Assembly: GCA_025464425.1 (NCBI GenBank)
Contig: JAODGV010000016.1
Location: forward strand, 1-15,637
Direction of reading: 5' to 3'
Length of the DNA: 15,637 nucleotides
From: Methanosarcinales archaeon
GTDB taxonomy: Archaea; Halobacteriota; Syntropharchaeia; Alkanophagales; Methanospirareceae
Position numbers and translations under genes: made by a program. Positions 1 to 6,352 of the stretch are shown here, piece after piece (positions within the stretch are counted from its first letter, which is position 1; each line of letters starts with the position of its first letter). The notes beneath the pieces are model-generated. The model made no database searches. It was not told where the DNA came from and saw only the letters and a list, made by a program, of their open reading frames with translations.

Positions 1-1
1 C

Positions 2-67
2 AATCAATACAAAGAAGCCCGGTATGATAAGCCGCTGGTCTTTCGTGAGCAGGCTTCAAGAGAATAA
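2..67 (+). CDS. C-terminal end of an unidentified upstream gene (partial)
   Basis: An open frame enters from the left edge and gives 21 residues, ending in ...PLVFREQASRE, before TAA at 65-67. The charged, codon-balanced composition and the promoter-containing gap that follows suggest the true tail of an upstream gene on the same strand as ndk. The fragment is too short to assign to a family, and I do not recognise it. It could also be chance, since 21 sense codons in a row is weak evidence. Confidence 0.45.
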   Translation, partial: NQYKEARYDKPLVFREQASRE

Positions 68-107
68 CTAAAATGCATCCCTCACATTCCAATGAGATAC
101 CGAGCTA

Positions 108-119
108 TTTAATATATAG
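108..119 (+). promoter_or_regulatory. TATA box for ndk (leaderless-type promoter)
   Basis: The A/T stretch TTTAATATATAG is centred about 26 bases before the ATG at 138, the usual distance from an archaeal TATA box to the transcription start. No Shine-Dalgarno sequence sits close to the ATG. Transcription is therefore predicted to begin at or very near the start codon. Inferred from spacing only. Confidence 0.5.
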
Positions 120-137
120 AGGATGTAAGAGATAATC

Positions 138-548
138 ATGATGGAGAGAACTTTCCTGATGATAAAACCTGAGGGTGTGGAACGTGGTCTGATAGGCGAG
201 ATAATAGGGCGGTTTGAACGAAGAGGTTTCAAAATTGTGGCATTGAAGCTGACGAAGATGACCAGGGAGTGTGCAGAACGCCAGTACGAGGAGCATCGGG
301 GCAAGGAGTTCTTCAATGATCTCGTATCTTATATATCGTCCGCACCCGTTGTCATGTTCGTGATAGAGGGTGAGGATGCAATAGCAACTGCGAGAGAGAT
401 GGCAGGAGCAACAGACCCGAAGCAGGCTAAGCCAGGCACGATAAGGGCGGATTACGGTATTGACGTACAGAGGAACGTTATACATGCATCAGATTCAAAA
501 GAATCCGCGTATCGGGAGATAGCGCTCCATTTCGGTGTACTTTCGTGA
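138..548 (+). CDS. ndk: Nucleoside diphosphate kinase
   Basis: This enzyme transfers the gamma phosphate between nucleoside triphosphates and diphosphates through a phosphohistidine, balancing NTP and dNTP pools in the cytoplasm. The 136-residue product starts with the family opening ERTFLMIKPEGVERGLIG, carries the substrate-loop segment around residues 85-105 (MAGATDPKQAKPGTIR), and has the catalytic histidine at about residue 116 in NVIHASDS. It is shorter than the usual ~150 residues because it stops soon after REIALHFG, losing the common C-terminal tail; the catalytic core is complete. Two ATGs lie side by side at 138 and 141 and either could be used. The stop codon is 7 bases before the next ATG, so co-transcription with the NifH-like gene is likely. 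Confidence 0.96.
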   Translation: MMERTFLMIKPEGVERGLIGEIIGRFERRGFKIVALKLTKMTRECAERQYEEHRGKEFFNDLVSYISSAPVVMFVIEGEDAIATAREMAGATDPKQAKPGTIRADYGIDVQRNVIHASDSKESAYREIALHFGVLS

Positions 549-555
549 TTATGAA

Positions 556-1440
556 ATGAAACAGATAGCATTTTATGGTAAAGGTGGTGTTGGTAAGTCA
601 ACGGTAGCTTCCAATATCGCTGCCGCACTGGTCGAGCAGGGCATATCTGTCTTCATGATCGGCTGTGACCCGAAACACGACTGTACGATGAATCTGCGTG
701 GCGATGTTGAGATACCAACAATTCTGGATGTCATGAGAGCCAGGGGTGTAGAACAGATGGGTCTTGATGAGCTGGTATCAGGTAACGAAATAAAACCTGA
801 GGAGATAATCTATGAGGGTTATGGCGGTGTTTATTGCGCCGAGTGCGGTGGACCGAAGCCCGGCTTCGGATGCGCCGGCAGGGGCATCATTGTCGCGATA
901 GACCTGCTCAAGCGGCTGAATATTTTTGAGACCCTGAGTCCTGAAGTGGTCATTTATGATGTACCGGGTGATGTGGTATGCGGTGGTTTCGCAATGCCAT
1001 TGCGTAAGGGACTCGCCGATGCGGTCTATATAGTAACATCAGCCGATTACCTTGCCATATACGCCGCTAATAACATCTGTCGTGGCATAAGTGAATTTGC
1101 AAACAAGGGTGGCTCGCCTCTCGGCGGGCTCATATATAATGTCAGGGGCATACTCGATGACGAGGCGGTTGTGCGTGACTTTGCGACGAGAGTGGGCTCA
1201 AAGGTTATCGGCTGCGTGCCCAACACGCAACAGATAGCGGAAGCGGAGATAGAGGGACGGACAGTCATCGAGAAAGCACCGGGGAGTGATATCGCTAATC
1301 TGTTCCGCGAACTCGCTCTCCGGGTATACAAAAACCAGGTGACATCTGTGCCCAACCCGCTATCATCCAGGGATATGATGGCTTTCGGACATGTAATCAG
1401 GGAGAAAATACGGGAAAGATATGAAAAGAGCACCGGATAA
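556..1440 (+). CDS. NifH/CfbC-family iron-sulfur ATPase (nitrogenase reductase-like)
   Basis: This is a P-loop, [4Fe-4S]-bridged homodimeric reductase of the NifH superfamily, which passes electrons in an ATP-dependent way to a NifD/K-like partner. The 294-residue product has the P-loop GKGGVGKST at residues 9-17, the CDPK switch I region at 37-40, and the two cluster-ligand cysteines expected for the family at 106 (PGFGCAGRG) and 142 (GDVVCGGFAMP). The ATG at 556 is preferred over the GTG at 535 because the family starts right at the first beta strand (MKQIAFYGKGG). Residues near the cluster differ from common NifH/CfbC: CAECGGPKPGFGC where CVESGGPEPGVGC or CVEAGGPEPGVGC is usual, and DVPGD where DVLGD is usual. 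No nifD, nifK, cfbD or other partner is in the window. CfbC (coenzyme F430 biosynthesis) is one candidate role; a separate group IV-like homologue of unknown function is equally possible. True nitrogenase reductase is unlikely without a nif cluster. Confidence 0.85.
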   Translation: MKQIAFYGKGGVGKSTVASNIAAALVEQGISVFMIGCDPKHDCTMNLRGDVEIPTILDVMRARGVEQMGLDELVSGNEIKPEEIIYEGYGGVYCAECGGPKPGFGCAGRGIIVAIDLLKRLNIFETLSPEVVIYDVPGDVVCGGFAMPLRKGLADAVYIVTSADYLAIYAANNICRGISEFANKGGSPLGGLIYNVRGILDDEAVVRDFATRVGSKVIGCVPNTQQIAEAEIEGRTVIEKAPGSDIANLFRELALRVYKNQVTSVPNPLSSRDMMAFGHVIREKIRERYEKSTG

Positions 1441-1456
1441 AACTTTATTATTACAG

Positions 1457-1475
1457 GTATGTATTTTTTACATAC
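1457..1475. promoter_or_regulatory. Perfect inverted repeat between the nifH-like gene and tRNA-Thr
   Basis: Seven-base arms GTATGTA and TACATAC flank a TTTTT loop. The repeat begins 17 bases after the NifH-like stop codon and ends 20 bases before the tRNA, overlapping the place where the tRNA TATA box should lie. It may be a 3' end hairpin for the upstream transcript or an operator; the sequence does not decide. Confidence 0.4.
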
Positions 1476-1495
1476 AACTCTAATCTCAAAAGATA

Positions 1496-1568
1496 GCCTC
1501 GGTAGCTCAGCTGGCAGAGCGACGGATTTGTAATCCGTAGATCGAGGGTTCAAATCCCTCCCGGGGCT
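1496..1568 (+). tRNA. tRNA-Thr (anticodon UGU)
   Basis: A complete cloverleaf can be drawn. The acceptor stem pairs GCCTCGG with CCGGGGC (one T-G wobble). The D arm contains AGCTCAGCTGGCAGAGC, the anticodon arm is ACGGA-TTTGTAA-TCCGT with anticodon TGT, and the T arm is GAGGG-TTCAAAT-CCCTC. The discriminator base is T. No intron is present and CCA is not encoded. A short TTTT run directly follows and may end transcription. Confidence 0.96.
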
Positions 1569-1631
1569 TTTGTCGAATAGTTTAAACCAGAATTTAACAA
1601 GAATAATTATACAGCACAGCAATGCGAGCAC

Positions 1632-1645
1632 TTTACAAATGTAAA
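1632..1645. promoter_or_regulatory. 14-bp palindrome overlapping the trm112-like TATA region
   Basis: TTTACA and TGTAAA are separated by AA, giving a perfect palindrome. Its right arm runs into the A/T stretch TAAATAAATA (1642-1651), which lies about 26-30 bases before the ATG at 1676 and is the likely TATA box. A palindrome on top of the promoter is the layout expected of an archaeal repressor operator. Inference only; AT-rich DNA makes short palindromes common. Confidence 0.4.
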
Positions 1646-1675
1646 TAAATACAACATGATAATAATATTAGAAGT

Positions 1676-1873
1676 ATGAAGAAAGAATTGATGGATATAC
1701 TCGCCTGCCCGGTGTGTAAAGGCGATCTGGAACTGAATATAGAGGCAGAGGATGCAGGTGGTGAGGTTATCAAGGGCACTTTATATTGCCCACACTGTGA
1801 CGAGCGATATCCAATCGAGGACGGCATCCCTAATCTGCTGCCACCGGACATGAGAAATGAATCGCACGGGTAA
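1676..1873 (+). CDS. Trm112-family zinc-binding protein
   Basis: This is a small, 65-residue protein of the Trm112/YcaR-like family. In archaea and eukaryotes these proteins bind and stabilise SAM-dependent methyltransferases that modify tRNA, rRNA and release factor. It shows the typical opening KELMDILACPVCKGDLEL, two CxxC pairs (Cys11/Cys14 and Cys38/Cys41) able to hold one zinc ion, and the family ending RYPIEDGIPNLLP. No methyltransferase is in the window, so its partners lie elsewhere. The 3' end overlaps the next gene by 17 bases, pointing to translational coupling. A likely TATA box (1642-1651) gives this gene its own promoter downstream of tRNA-Thr. Confidence 0.9.
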   Translation: MKKELMDILACPVCKGDLELNIEAEDAGGEVIKGTLYCPHCDERYPIEDGIPNLLPPDMRNESHG

Positions 1874-2477
1874 GCTCCAGCAGCGGATATACCTCAGTCG
1901 TAAAGGTGCGAATACCATAGAATTTGAGCATGAAGTACTCCGTATCCCATTGAGTATGGGAGAAGAGACGAGCTTTGAAATCATCATACACAATCATGGT
2001 GAACCTTCACATCTCCATTTCTCGCTCAGTGAAGGGATAGAGGATATGGTGATGCTACTGCAAGATAATGTGTATGTGATAGACGAGGAGAAGATAGCTG
2101 CGATTGCTCGCCTGCCCAAGGCTTATGCCGGCTCAGTACCCGAACCAGGCGAGATATCGGTCAGTACAGGTTATGGCGCTGTGAAGAAGAGTTTCATGGT
2201 CGAAATTATCCCGCAACCGATCAAACGAGAACGTGCGGTGATAAAAGAGCGGAAAGATAAAGGTAAGGATAAGGATAGGTATAAGAATAAGAATAAGAAG
2301 CGTGAAATAATCACTCCTGCAGTGAGTAATAAGAAACTTCAACGTCTGACGGTTACTGTCGGGCTTGCTTCTCTATTTATGTTATCATTCGGTATTGTTA
2401 GCCTCTCATTCCACCCTTTTATATTCGCTATCATCGCATCTTCTATATTCCTCGCAATCGTTATTTATAACATATGA
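1857..2477 (+). CDS. Membrane-anchored protein of unknown function (beta-rich domain, Lys-rich linker, C-terminal TM hairpin)
   Basis: I do not recognise the family. The 206-residue product has three visible parts. Residues ~10-120 alternate hydrophobic and polar residues in a way that suggests a beta-sandwich or Ig-like fold. Residues ~122-162 form an extremely Lys/Arg/Asp-rich linker (repeats of KDK and KNK). Two hydrophobic helices lie at ~163-184 and ~187-206 and end the protein. There is no signal peptide. By the positive-inside rule the linker, and so the N-terminal domain, should be cytoplasmic, with a helical hairpin in the membrane. The ATG lies inside trm112, so the two are probably co-translated. 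The stop codon is 2 bases from the stop end of the convergent acylphosphatase gene. Existence as a gene is well supported; function is unknown. Confidence 0.8.
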   Translation: MNRTGKLQQRIYLSRKGANTIEFEHEVLRIPLSMGEETSFEIIIHNHGEPSHLHFSLSEGIEDMVMLLQDNVYVIDEEKIAAIARLPKAYAGSVPEPGEISVSTGYGAVKKSFMVEIIPQPIKRERAVIKERKDKGKDKDRYKNKNKKREIITPAVSNKKLQRLTVTVGLASLFMLSFGIVSLSFHPFIFAIIASSIFLAIVIYNI

Positions 2478-2479
2478 AT

Positions 2480-2770
2480 TCACTGATACCTGATATAGAA
2501 ATCTTTGAATTCGCCCGTATATTCCTCCCAGCTCACCTCGACCGAGGACACCTTAGCCGCAGGAGGTCCGTAATGACAGAATTCTACCATCTCTTCCACT
2601 TTCTTCCTGTCACCCTCGAATACCGCCTCCACTCTACCATCGCTGAGATTCTTCACCCAGCCTCTGACACCACGCAAACGCGCTTCCTCTCGCGTCGCAG
2701 CACGGAAGAGTACACCCTGGACCCTGCCTTTTACGAACACATGTGCCCTTACCTTCGCTTCCGGCTCCAT
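2480..2770 (-). CDS. acyP: Acylphosphatase
   Basis: This enzyme hydrolyses carboxyl-phosphate bonds such as those of acetyl phosphate, carbamoyl phosphate and 1,3-bisphosphoglycerate. The 96-residue product matches the small acylphosphatase fold: the phosphate-binding loop is GRVQGVLFRAAT (residues 15-26) with catalytic Arg23, and the catalytic Asn41 is in GWVKNLSDGRVEAVFEG. Both residues fall at the positions expected for the family. The usual second F in VFFR is L here (VLFR), a conservative change. It is a single-gene minus-strand unit in an otherwise plus-strand block, convergent with the gene to its left and divergent from DUF167, with only 40 bases between start codons. Confidence 0.95.
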   Translation of the reverse strand: MEPEAKVRAHVFVKGRVQGVLFRAATREEARLRGVRGWVKNLSDGRVEAVFEGDRKKVEEMVEFCHYGPPAAKVSSVEVSWEEYTGEFKDFYIRYQ

Positions 2771-2810
2771 TTTTTATTCTCTTCGCGTACTACACTACAT
2801 ATGTGTGACA

Positions 2811-3038
2811 ATGAATATTAGTAGAAGGTTGGAAATAAAAGTAATACCGAAATCGAGCAGGAACGAGGTGATAGAGGGTGGAGATGGCGAGCTGATAGTT
2901 CGTGTAAGAGCAGTGCCGGAGAGAGGCAAAGCAAACCGTGCGGTGATAAAAATGCTTGAAGAATACTTCAATGCAGATGTACAGATTGTAGCAGGTGCGA
3001 GGAGCAGCCGAAAGGTGGTGGAGATAATGGAGCGATGA
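2811..3038 (+). CDS. DUF167 / YggU-family protein
   Basis: This 75-residue protein belongs to the widespread DUF167 (YggU) family, which has a known alpha/beta fold but no settled biochemical function. The signature is clear: IKVIPKSSRNEV near the N-terminus, then VRVRAVPERGKANRAVIKMLEEYF (residues ~32-55) and VAGARSSRKVVEI at the C-terminus. The ATG at 2811 is preferred; a GTG two codons upstream (2805) is in frame. Its TGA overlaps the purQ ATG by 4 bases (ATGA), so the pair is translationally coupled. Confidence 0.9.
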   Translation: MNISRRLEIKVIPKSSRNEVIEGGDGELIVRVRAVPERGKANRAVIKMLEEYFNADVQIVAGARSSRKVVEIMER

Positions 3039-3868
3039 TAAAGGTATGTGTACTCCGGATAGAAGGTACGAACTGTGAATATGAGACCGCTCTTGCTTTT
3101 GCACGGCTCGGTGCTTCCACAGAACTGGTACATCTCAAGCAATTGACAGGCGCGGTGAACCGTGATAGGCGCAATCTCGCCGATTACGATCTGCTGGTGA
3201 TACCCGGTGGTTTCTCTGCCGGCGATTATGTACGTGCAGGTGCCATATTCGCAGCCCGGTTGAAAGGTAAACTGAGCAGAGAATTAGCTGAGTTTGTATC
3301 CGAAGGGAAGCCCATACTGGGCATATGCAATGGCTTCCAGGTACTGGTGGAACTTGGATTACTGCCCGGTATTGATGGCACACGGTGTGCGGTATTGACA
3401 ACGAACAGTTCCGCACATTTTGAATGCCGCCCCACGCTCATCAGGCACGAGAATCGTGGCAGTTGTATCTTCACGAAGGGCATACCCAGAAGCGCTATAC
3501 TGAAGATGCCATGTGCACATGCCGAGGGTAAGTTCTTCATTCCAAATGAAGAATACATACAGCTACTGGAGGATAACGATCAGATAGTATTCAGGTATGT
3601 GGATCCCGCGGGTAACTATGCATCTTACCCATGGAATCCTAACGGCTCGGTCTATAACATCGCCGCGATATGCAATCCCGAAGGGAACGTACTGGGCATG
3701 ATGCCGCATCCAGAACGTGCTTTTTTCACATTCACCGATCCCGAATGGTGGCGATCCGGGGAGAAGCGGGGGAGAAGCGGGGCGGGTGATGGCGATGGAA
3801 AGAAGCTATTTGAATCCATTATGGCTCACCTTCGCAATCACATTTATATGTTATGCGATTATTTATAG
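3035..3868 (+). CDS. purQ: Phosphoribosylformylglycinamidine synthase, glutamine amidotransferase subunit (PurQ)
   Basis: PurQ releases ammonia from glutamine for conversion of FGAR to FGAM by PurL, the fourth step of purine synthesis. The 277-residue class I amidotransferase has the nucleophile Cys98 in GICNGFQVL and the His225/Glu227 pair in MMPHPERA. VIPGGFSAGDYVRAGA (residues 55-70) forms the family's oxyanion-side strand. At 277 residues it is the long PurQ form found in several archaea rather than the ~225-residue PurS-dependent form; purS and purL are not in the window. Residues ~240-255 are a Gly/Arg/Lys-rich loop encoded by an 11-bp tandem repeat. It shares an ATGA overlap with the upstream DUF167 gene. 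Confidence 0.96.
   Translation: MIKVCVLRIEGTNCEYETALAFARLGASTELVHLKQLTGAVNRDRRNLADYDLLVIPGGFSAGDYVRAGAIFAARLKGKLSRELAEFVSEGKPILGICNGFQVLVELGLLPGIDGTRCAVLTTNSSAHFECRPTLIRHENRGSCIFTKGIPRSAILKMPCAHAEGKFFIPNEEYIQLLEDNDQIVFRYVDPAGNYASYPWNPNGSVYNIAAICNPEGNVLGMMPHPERAFFTFTDPEWWRSGEKRGRSGAGDGDGKKLFESIMAHLRNHIYMLCDYL
3758..3779 (+). repeat. 11-bp tandem duplication inside purQ
   Basis: Two exact head-to-tail copies of GGGGAGAAGCG lie at 3758-3768 and 3769-3779. Because 11 is not a multiple of three, the copies are read in different frames (as GEKR then GRS). The frame still recovers the family ending GKKLFESIMAHL downstream, so the duplication is tolerated in a surface loop or was compensated nearby. 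Confidence 0.8.
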
Positions 3869-3870
3869 AA
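3859..3870 (+). promoter_or_regulatory. Probable TATA box for rps3ae
   Basis: The A/T-rich TTATTTATAG element overlaps the last codons of purQ and sits about 26-28 bases before the GTG start at 3893. Transcription would begin within a few bases of the start codon. An AAAGGGGTG run (3885-3893) resembles a Shine-Dalgarno sequence but would lie too near the start to act on that codon. Spacing-based inference. Confidence 0.45.
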
Positions 3871-3892
3871 AATAAAATAACAACAAAGGGGT

Positions 3893-4492
3893 GTGATACA
3901 GCTGGTAGTACACAAGAGACCGAAGGATAAATGGAAAGCGAAGCAATGGTACACTGTTCTGGCGCCGAAGATGTTCGGTGAGGTGAAGGCAGGCGAGACA
4001 CTCGCAGACGAGCCAGCAAAGCTGATAGGCAGACGGATCGAGATGACCCTTGGCGACCTCACGGGCAAGATGATAAAGAATACCAGCTTGAAGTTACTGC
4101 TCGAGATCGAAGATGTAGACCATACGACGGCATATACGAGGTTTATCGGGCATAGGGTGGATCCCGGTTACCTCCGCAGTCTTGCGAGGAAAGGCATCTC
4201 TAAGGTTGATTCCAATGTGGAGGTCACAACGAAGGATGGTGAGAAGATGCGGGTGAAGACCTCCTGCTTCACACTGAAGAAGGCGAGTGAAACGCAGGTG
4301 AAACAGATAAGAAGAGCGATGGAAGATATAATTATAAATAGAGCAAAAACATTAGAATTAAGTAAGTATGTCCAGGAGATAATACTTGGTAAGTTGTCCT
4401 CTGACATATACAAAGTAGCGAAGAAGATATATCCACTGAGAAGGGTAGAGATAACGAAGACGGAGCGTTTAGGTGTAGTACGAGGGCAGTAG
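3893..4492 (+). CDS. rps3ae: Small-subunit ribosomal protein S3Ae (eS1)
   Basis: This archaeal/eukaryotic 30S protein sits near the mRNA exit and platform region. The 199-residue product matches the family across its length: KRPKDKWKAKQWYTVLAPKMFGE near the N-terminus, a central LIGRRIEMTLGDLTG segment, then GHRVDPGYLRSLARKGISKVD and DGEKMRVKTSCFTLKKASETQ. The C-terminal part ends YPLRRVEITKTERLGV. A GTG at 3893 is the most upstream start that keeps the conserved N-terminus. The gene is followed after 8 bases by the beta-CASP nuclease gene, whose Shine-Dalgarno lies in that gap, so the two are an operon of translation and RNA-processing functions. The protein is restricted to archaea and eukaryotes, which helps fix the domain of life. 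Confidence 0.96.
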   Translation: MIQLVVHKRPKDKWKAKQWYTVLAPKMFGEVKAGETLADEPAKLIGRRIEMTLGDLTGKMIKNTSLKLLLEIEDVDHTTAYTRFIGHRVDPGYLRSLARKGISKVDSNVEVTTKDGEKMRVKTSCFTLKKASETQVKQIRRAMEDIIINRAKTLELSKYVQEIILGKLSSDIYKVAKKIYPLRRVEITKTERLGVVRGQ

Positions 4493-4500
4493 GAGAGGAG

Positions 4501-5778
4501 ATGAAGATAAAGTTTCTTGGCGGTTGCAACGAGATCGGTCGTTCTGCGATACTGATCGATGACAGAATAGTTATGGATTATGGGCTCAGACCCTCAGACC
4601 CTCCTGAGGTACCCCTTGAGAGTGTTCTCCCAAAATCTGTCATCGTTTCTCATGCTCATCTCGACCATTCGGGCATGGTACCGAGTTTGATGCCTGCACG
4701 TCGTAAGCGTGTGCCTGATGTGTACCTCACATCTGTTACACGAGACCTGGCACAGCTCCTGAGCAGGGATACGATAAAAGTTGGTAAGGACCAGGGGTTC
4801 TGTTTCTTCGACGAAGCAGATATCAGGAGGATGGATCATCATACCCATCCAGTAGATTATGGAGAGCGGATTGTACTTGATGGCTCGGATTATGGTGCTG
4901 ACTATGAGCTCCAGCTATTCAATGCGGGTCATATACCCGGCAGTTCTGCGATATACCTGAGGAAAGAGAGTGAGGACATAAGCCTCTTCTATACCGGCGA
5001 TATAAAGCTGGGTGAGACACGGTTGATACCCGGTGCGAGACCCGCGGAATTCCCGCAGTCTGATATACTGCTGATAGAGAGCACATACTATGGCAGGGAG
5101 CACAGTGACCGGCGGGAATTGGAGGAGGAATTCGTTGATTCGGTAAAAGAGACGATGAATTCCGGCGGTAATGCGATTGTACCATGTTTCGCAGTTGGCA
5201 GGACACAGGAGATCGTTATGATACTCCATTCACATGGTGTGACACCTTACGTGGATGGTATGGGGCTGAGTGTATTCAGCCTGTTCAAGCATCATCCTGA
5301 GTTCTTAAAGGATGCGAAAGCGTTAAACAAAGCATTCAGCGATGCGATATTTGTCAACTCGAAGAGGCGTAAGAAGGCGCTTTCTGAACCTTCTGTCATC
5401 GTTACAACTGCTGGTATGCTCAATGGTGGTCCTGTACTGTATTACCTCAAGAAGATCCATGAGGATCCGAAGAGCAAGATCCTGCTCACCGGCTATCAGA
5501 TAGAGGGTACAAACGGCAGGCAACTGGTGGAGCATGGCTGTGTGGAGACGGACGGTGAAGTTTTGAAGGTGAATGCGAGAGTGGAGCAGTATGATTTCTC
5601 TGCGCATGCCGGTGATTCTGAATTGAAGGAACTGGTATCACGGTTCTGTAATTCAGGTACAGAGGTCGTATTCCCGGTGCATGGCGAGCACGCTGAAGAA
5701 TTCGCATCATGGGCACGGGATAAGTTCGGCTGTGAAGCGATTTCACCGCATAACGGTGAGGAGTACATAATAAAGTGA
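4501..5778 (+). CDS. Beta-CASP metallo-beta-lactamase ribonuclease (archaeal CPSF2-like)
   Basis: This is a zinc-dependent RNase or exonuclease of the metallo-beta-lactamase / beta-CASP family, related to CPSF73 and RNase J. The 425-residue product shows the full active-site set: Asp26, HAHLDH at residues 51-56 (motif 2), His144 in GHIPGS (motif 3), Asp167 in YTGDIK (motif 4). The beta-CASP motifs follow: Glu193 in ESTYYG (A), His369 in FSAHAGDSEL (B) and His394 in PVHGE (C). There are no N-terminal KH domains, which sets it apart from aCPSF1 and fits the shorter aCPSF2/aRNase class. A good Shine-Dalgarno (GGAGAGGAG) directly precedes the ATG. It follows rps3ae by 8 bases, and tRNA-Gly starts one base after its stop codon. 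Whether it acts as endo- or 5' exonuclease cannot be read from sequence. Confidence 0.92.
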   Translation: MKIKFLGGCNEIGRSAILIDDRIVMDYGLRPSDPPEVPLESVLPKSVIVSHAHLDHSGMVPSLMPARRKRVPDVYLTSVTRDLAQLLSRDTIKVGKDQGFCFFDEADIRRMDHHTHPVDYGERIVLDGSDYGADYELQLFNAGHIPGSSAIYLRKESEDISLFYTGDIKLGETRLIPGARPAEFPQSDILLIESTYYGREHSDRRELEEEFVDSVKETMNSGGNAIVPCFAVGRTQEIVMILHSHGVTPYVDGMGLSVFSLFKHHPEFLKDAKALNKAFSDAIFVNSKRRKKALSEPSVIVTTAGMLNGGPVLYYLKKIHEDPKSKILLTGYQIEGTNGRQLVEHGCVETDGEVLKVNARVEQYDFSAHAGDSELKELVSRFCNSGTEVVFPVHGEHAEEFASWARDKFGCEAISPHNGEEYIIK

Positions 5779-5779
5779 T

Positions 5780-5871
5780 GCGCCGGTAGTGTAGTGGTAT
5801 CACAGAGGCTTGCCAATCCTTACAGGAGGAGCAAATAGCCTCTAACTCGGGTTCGAATCCCGGCCGGCGCA
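5780..5871 (+). tRNA. tRNA-Gly (anticodon GCC) with intron
   Basis: The acceptor stem is GCGCCGG with CCGGCGC, all Watson-Crick. The D arm is GTGTAGTGGTATCAC, the anticodon stem GAGGC with GCCTC, and the T arm CGGG-TTCGAAT-CCCG. The anticodon GCC is at 5812-5814. A 21-base intron interrupts the loop after position 37; removing it leaves a 71-base tRNA with a normal seven-base loop (TTGCCAA). The discriminator base is A and CCA is not encoded. The gene begins one base after the stop codon of the beta-CASP nuclease gene and has no promoter of its own that I can see, so it is probably cut from the operon transcript. Confidence 0.96.
5816..5836 (+). other. tRNA-Gly intron at 37/38 with canonical bulge-helix-bulge
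   Basis: The 21-base intron folds with the exons into an archaeal splicing substrate. The central four-base helix is TTGC (5810-5813) with GCAA (5831-5834). The 5' bulge is C-A^A (5814-5816) and the 3' bulge A-T^A (5835-5837), each cut after its second base. The intron hairpin is TCCT (5817-5820) with AGGA (5827-5830) around a six-base loop. This is the standard substrate of the archaeal tRNA splicing endonuclease. Confidence 0.9.
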
Positions 5872-5872
5872 T

Positions 5873-6352
5873 TCATTTGAGGTACTCAAGAAACGGGTCT
5901 TCCGGTGCATCTTTCACCGTCTGGTAGACTATGAACGTCTCCGTCCGCTCGACAGCGCCGAAGGAGTGCATTCGCCTGATGAAATCCGTCATCTCTTCCT
6001 TGTTACGGAACATCAGTTCGAGGAAGAAGTCAAACCGTCCGAAGAGTAGCTGTATCCGCCTTACATTCTTACTCTGCCGCAGAAACTCGGCTAATTCACG
6101 TCTCAGGCGCTCGTCCGGCTTTACTATCAGCAGTACATATGCCATAAAACCAAACCCCAGCTTATCCGCATCCAGGCAGACCGAGAACCTTTTGATTAAA
6201 CCCTCTGAGATCAACTTCTTCACGTGTTCATAAGCCAGTTGCCTGCTTATACCGCACCGTCTACCGATTTCTGAATAAGATAACCTGCCATTATCGAGTA
6301 ACATCCGCAGGATACAGCGATCCTTATCCTTCAGTTTCATCTCTGTACTCAT
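5873..6352 (-). CDS. Lrp/AsnC-family transcriptional regulator
   Basis: This DNA-binding regulator commonly responds to amino acids or related metabolites. The product (~159 residues from the ATG at 6352) has an N-terminal winged helix (LKDKDRCILRMLLDNGRLSYSEIGRRCGISRQLAYEHVKKLISEGLI), then a C-terminal RAM/AsnC-type sensing and dimerisation domain (YVLLIVKPDE... LLFGRFDFFLELMFRNKEEM ...ERTETFIVYQTVKD). Other in-frame starts are GTG at 6364 and ATG at 6340; all lie inside the malic-enzyme gene, giving overlaps of 17 to 41 bases. The pair is thus a coupled operon, and the regulator may control malic enzyme or the divergent aminotransferase. Its stop codon lies 1 base from the 3' end of the convergent tRNA-Gly. 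Confidence 0.93.
   Translation of the reverse strand: MSTEMKLKDKDRCILRMLLDNGRLSYSEIGRRCGISRQLAYEHVKKLISEGLIKRFSVCLDADKLGFGFMAYVLLIVKPDERLRRELAEFLRQSKNVRRIQLLFGRFDFFLELMFRNKEEMTDFIRRMHSFGAVERTETFIVYQTVKDAPEDPFLEYLK

Noticed and set aside
556..1440. Nitrogenase reductase (nifH) of a nitrogen-fixation cluster
   Set aside because: No nifD, nifK or other nif genes are near and the cluster-flanking residues differ from true NifH.
1047..1631. Minus-strand open frame of 194 codons
   Set aside because: It runs antisense across the NifH-like gene and the tRNA-Thr, with no recognisable motif.
2474..2821. Plus-strand open frame of 115 codons
   Set aside because: It is the shadow of the minus-strand acylphosphatase, whose active-site residues are unambiguous.
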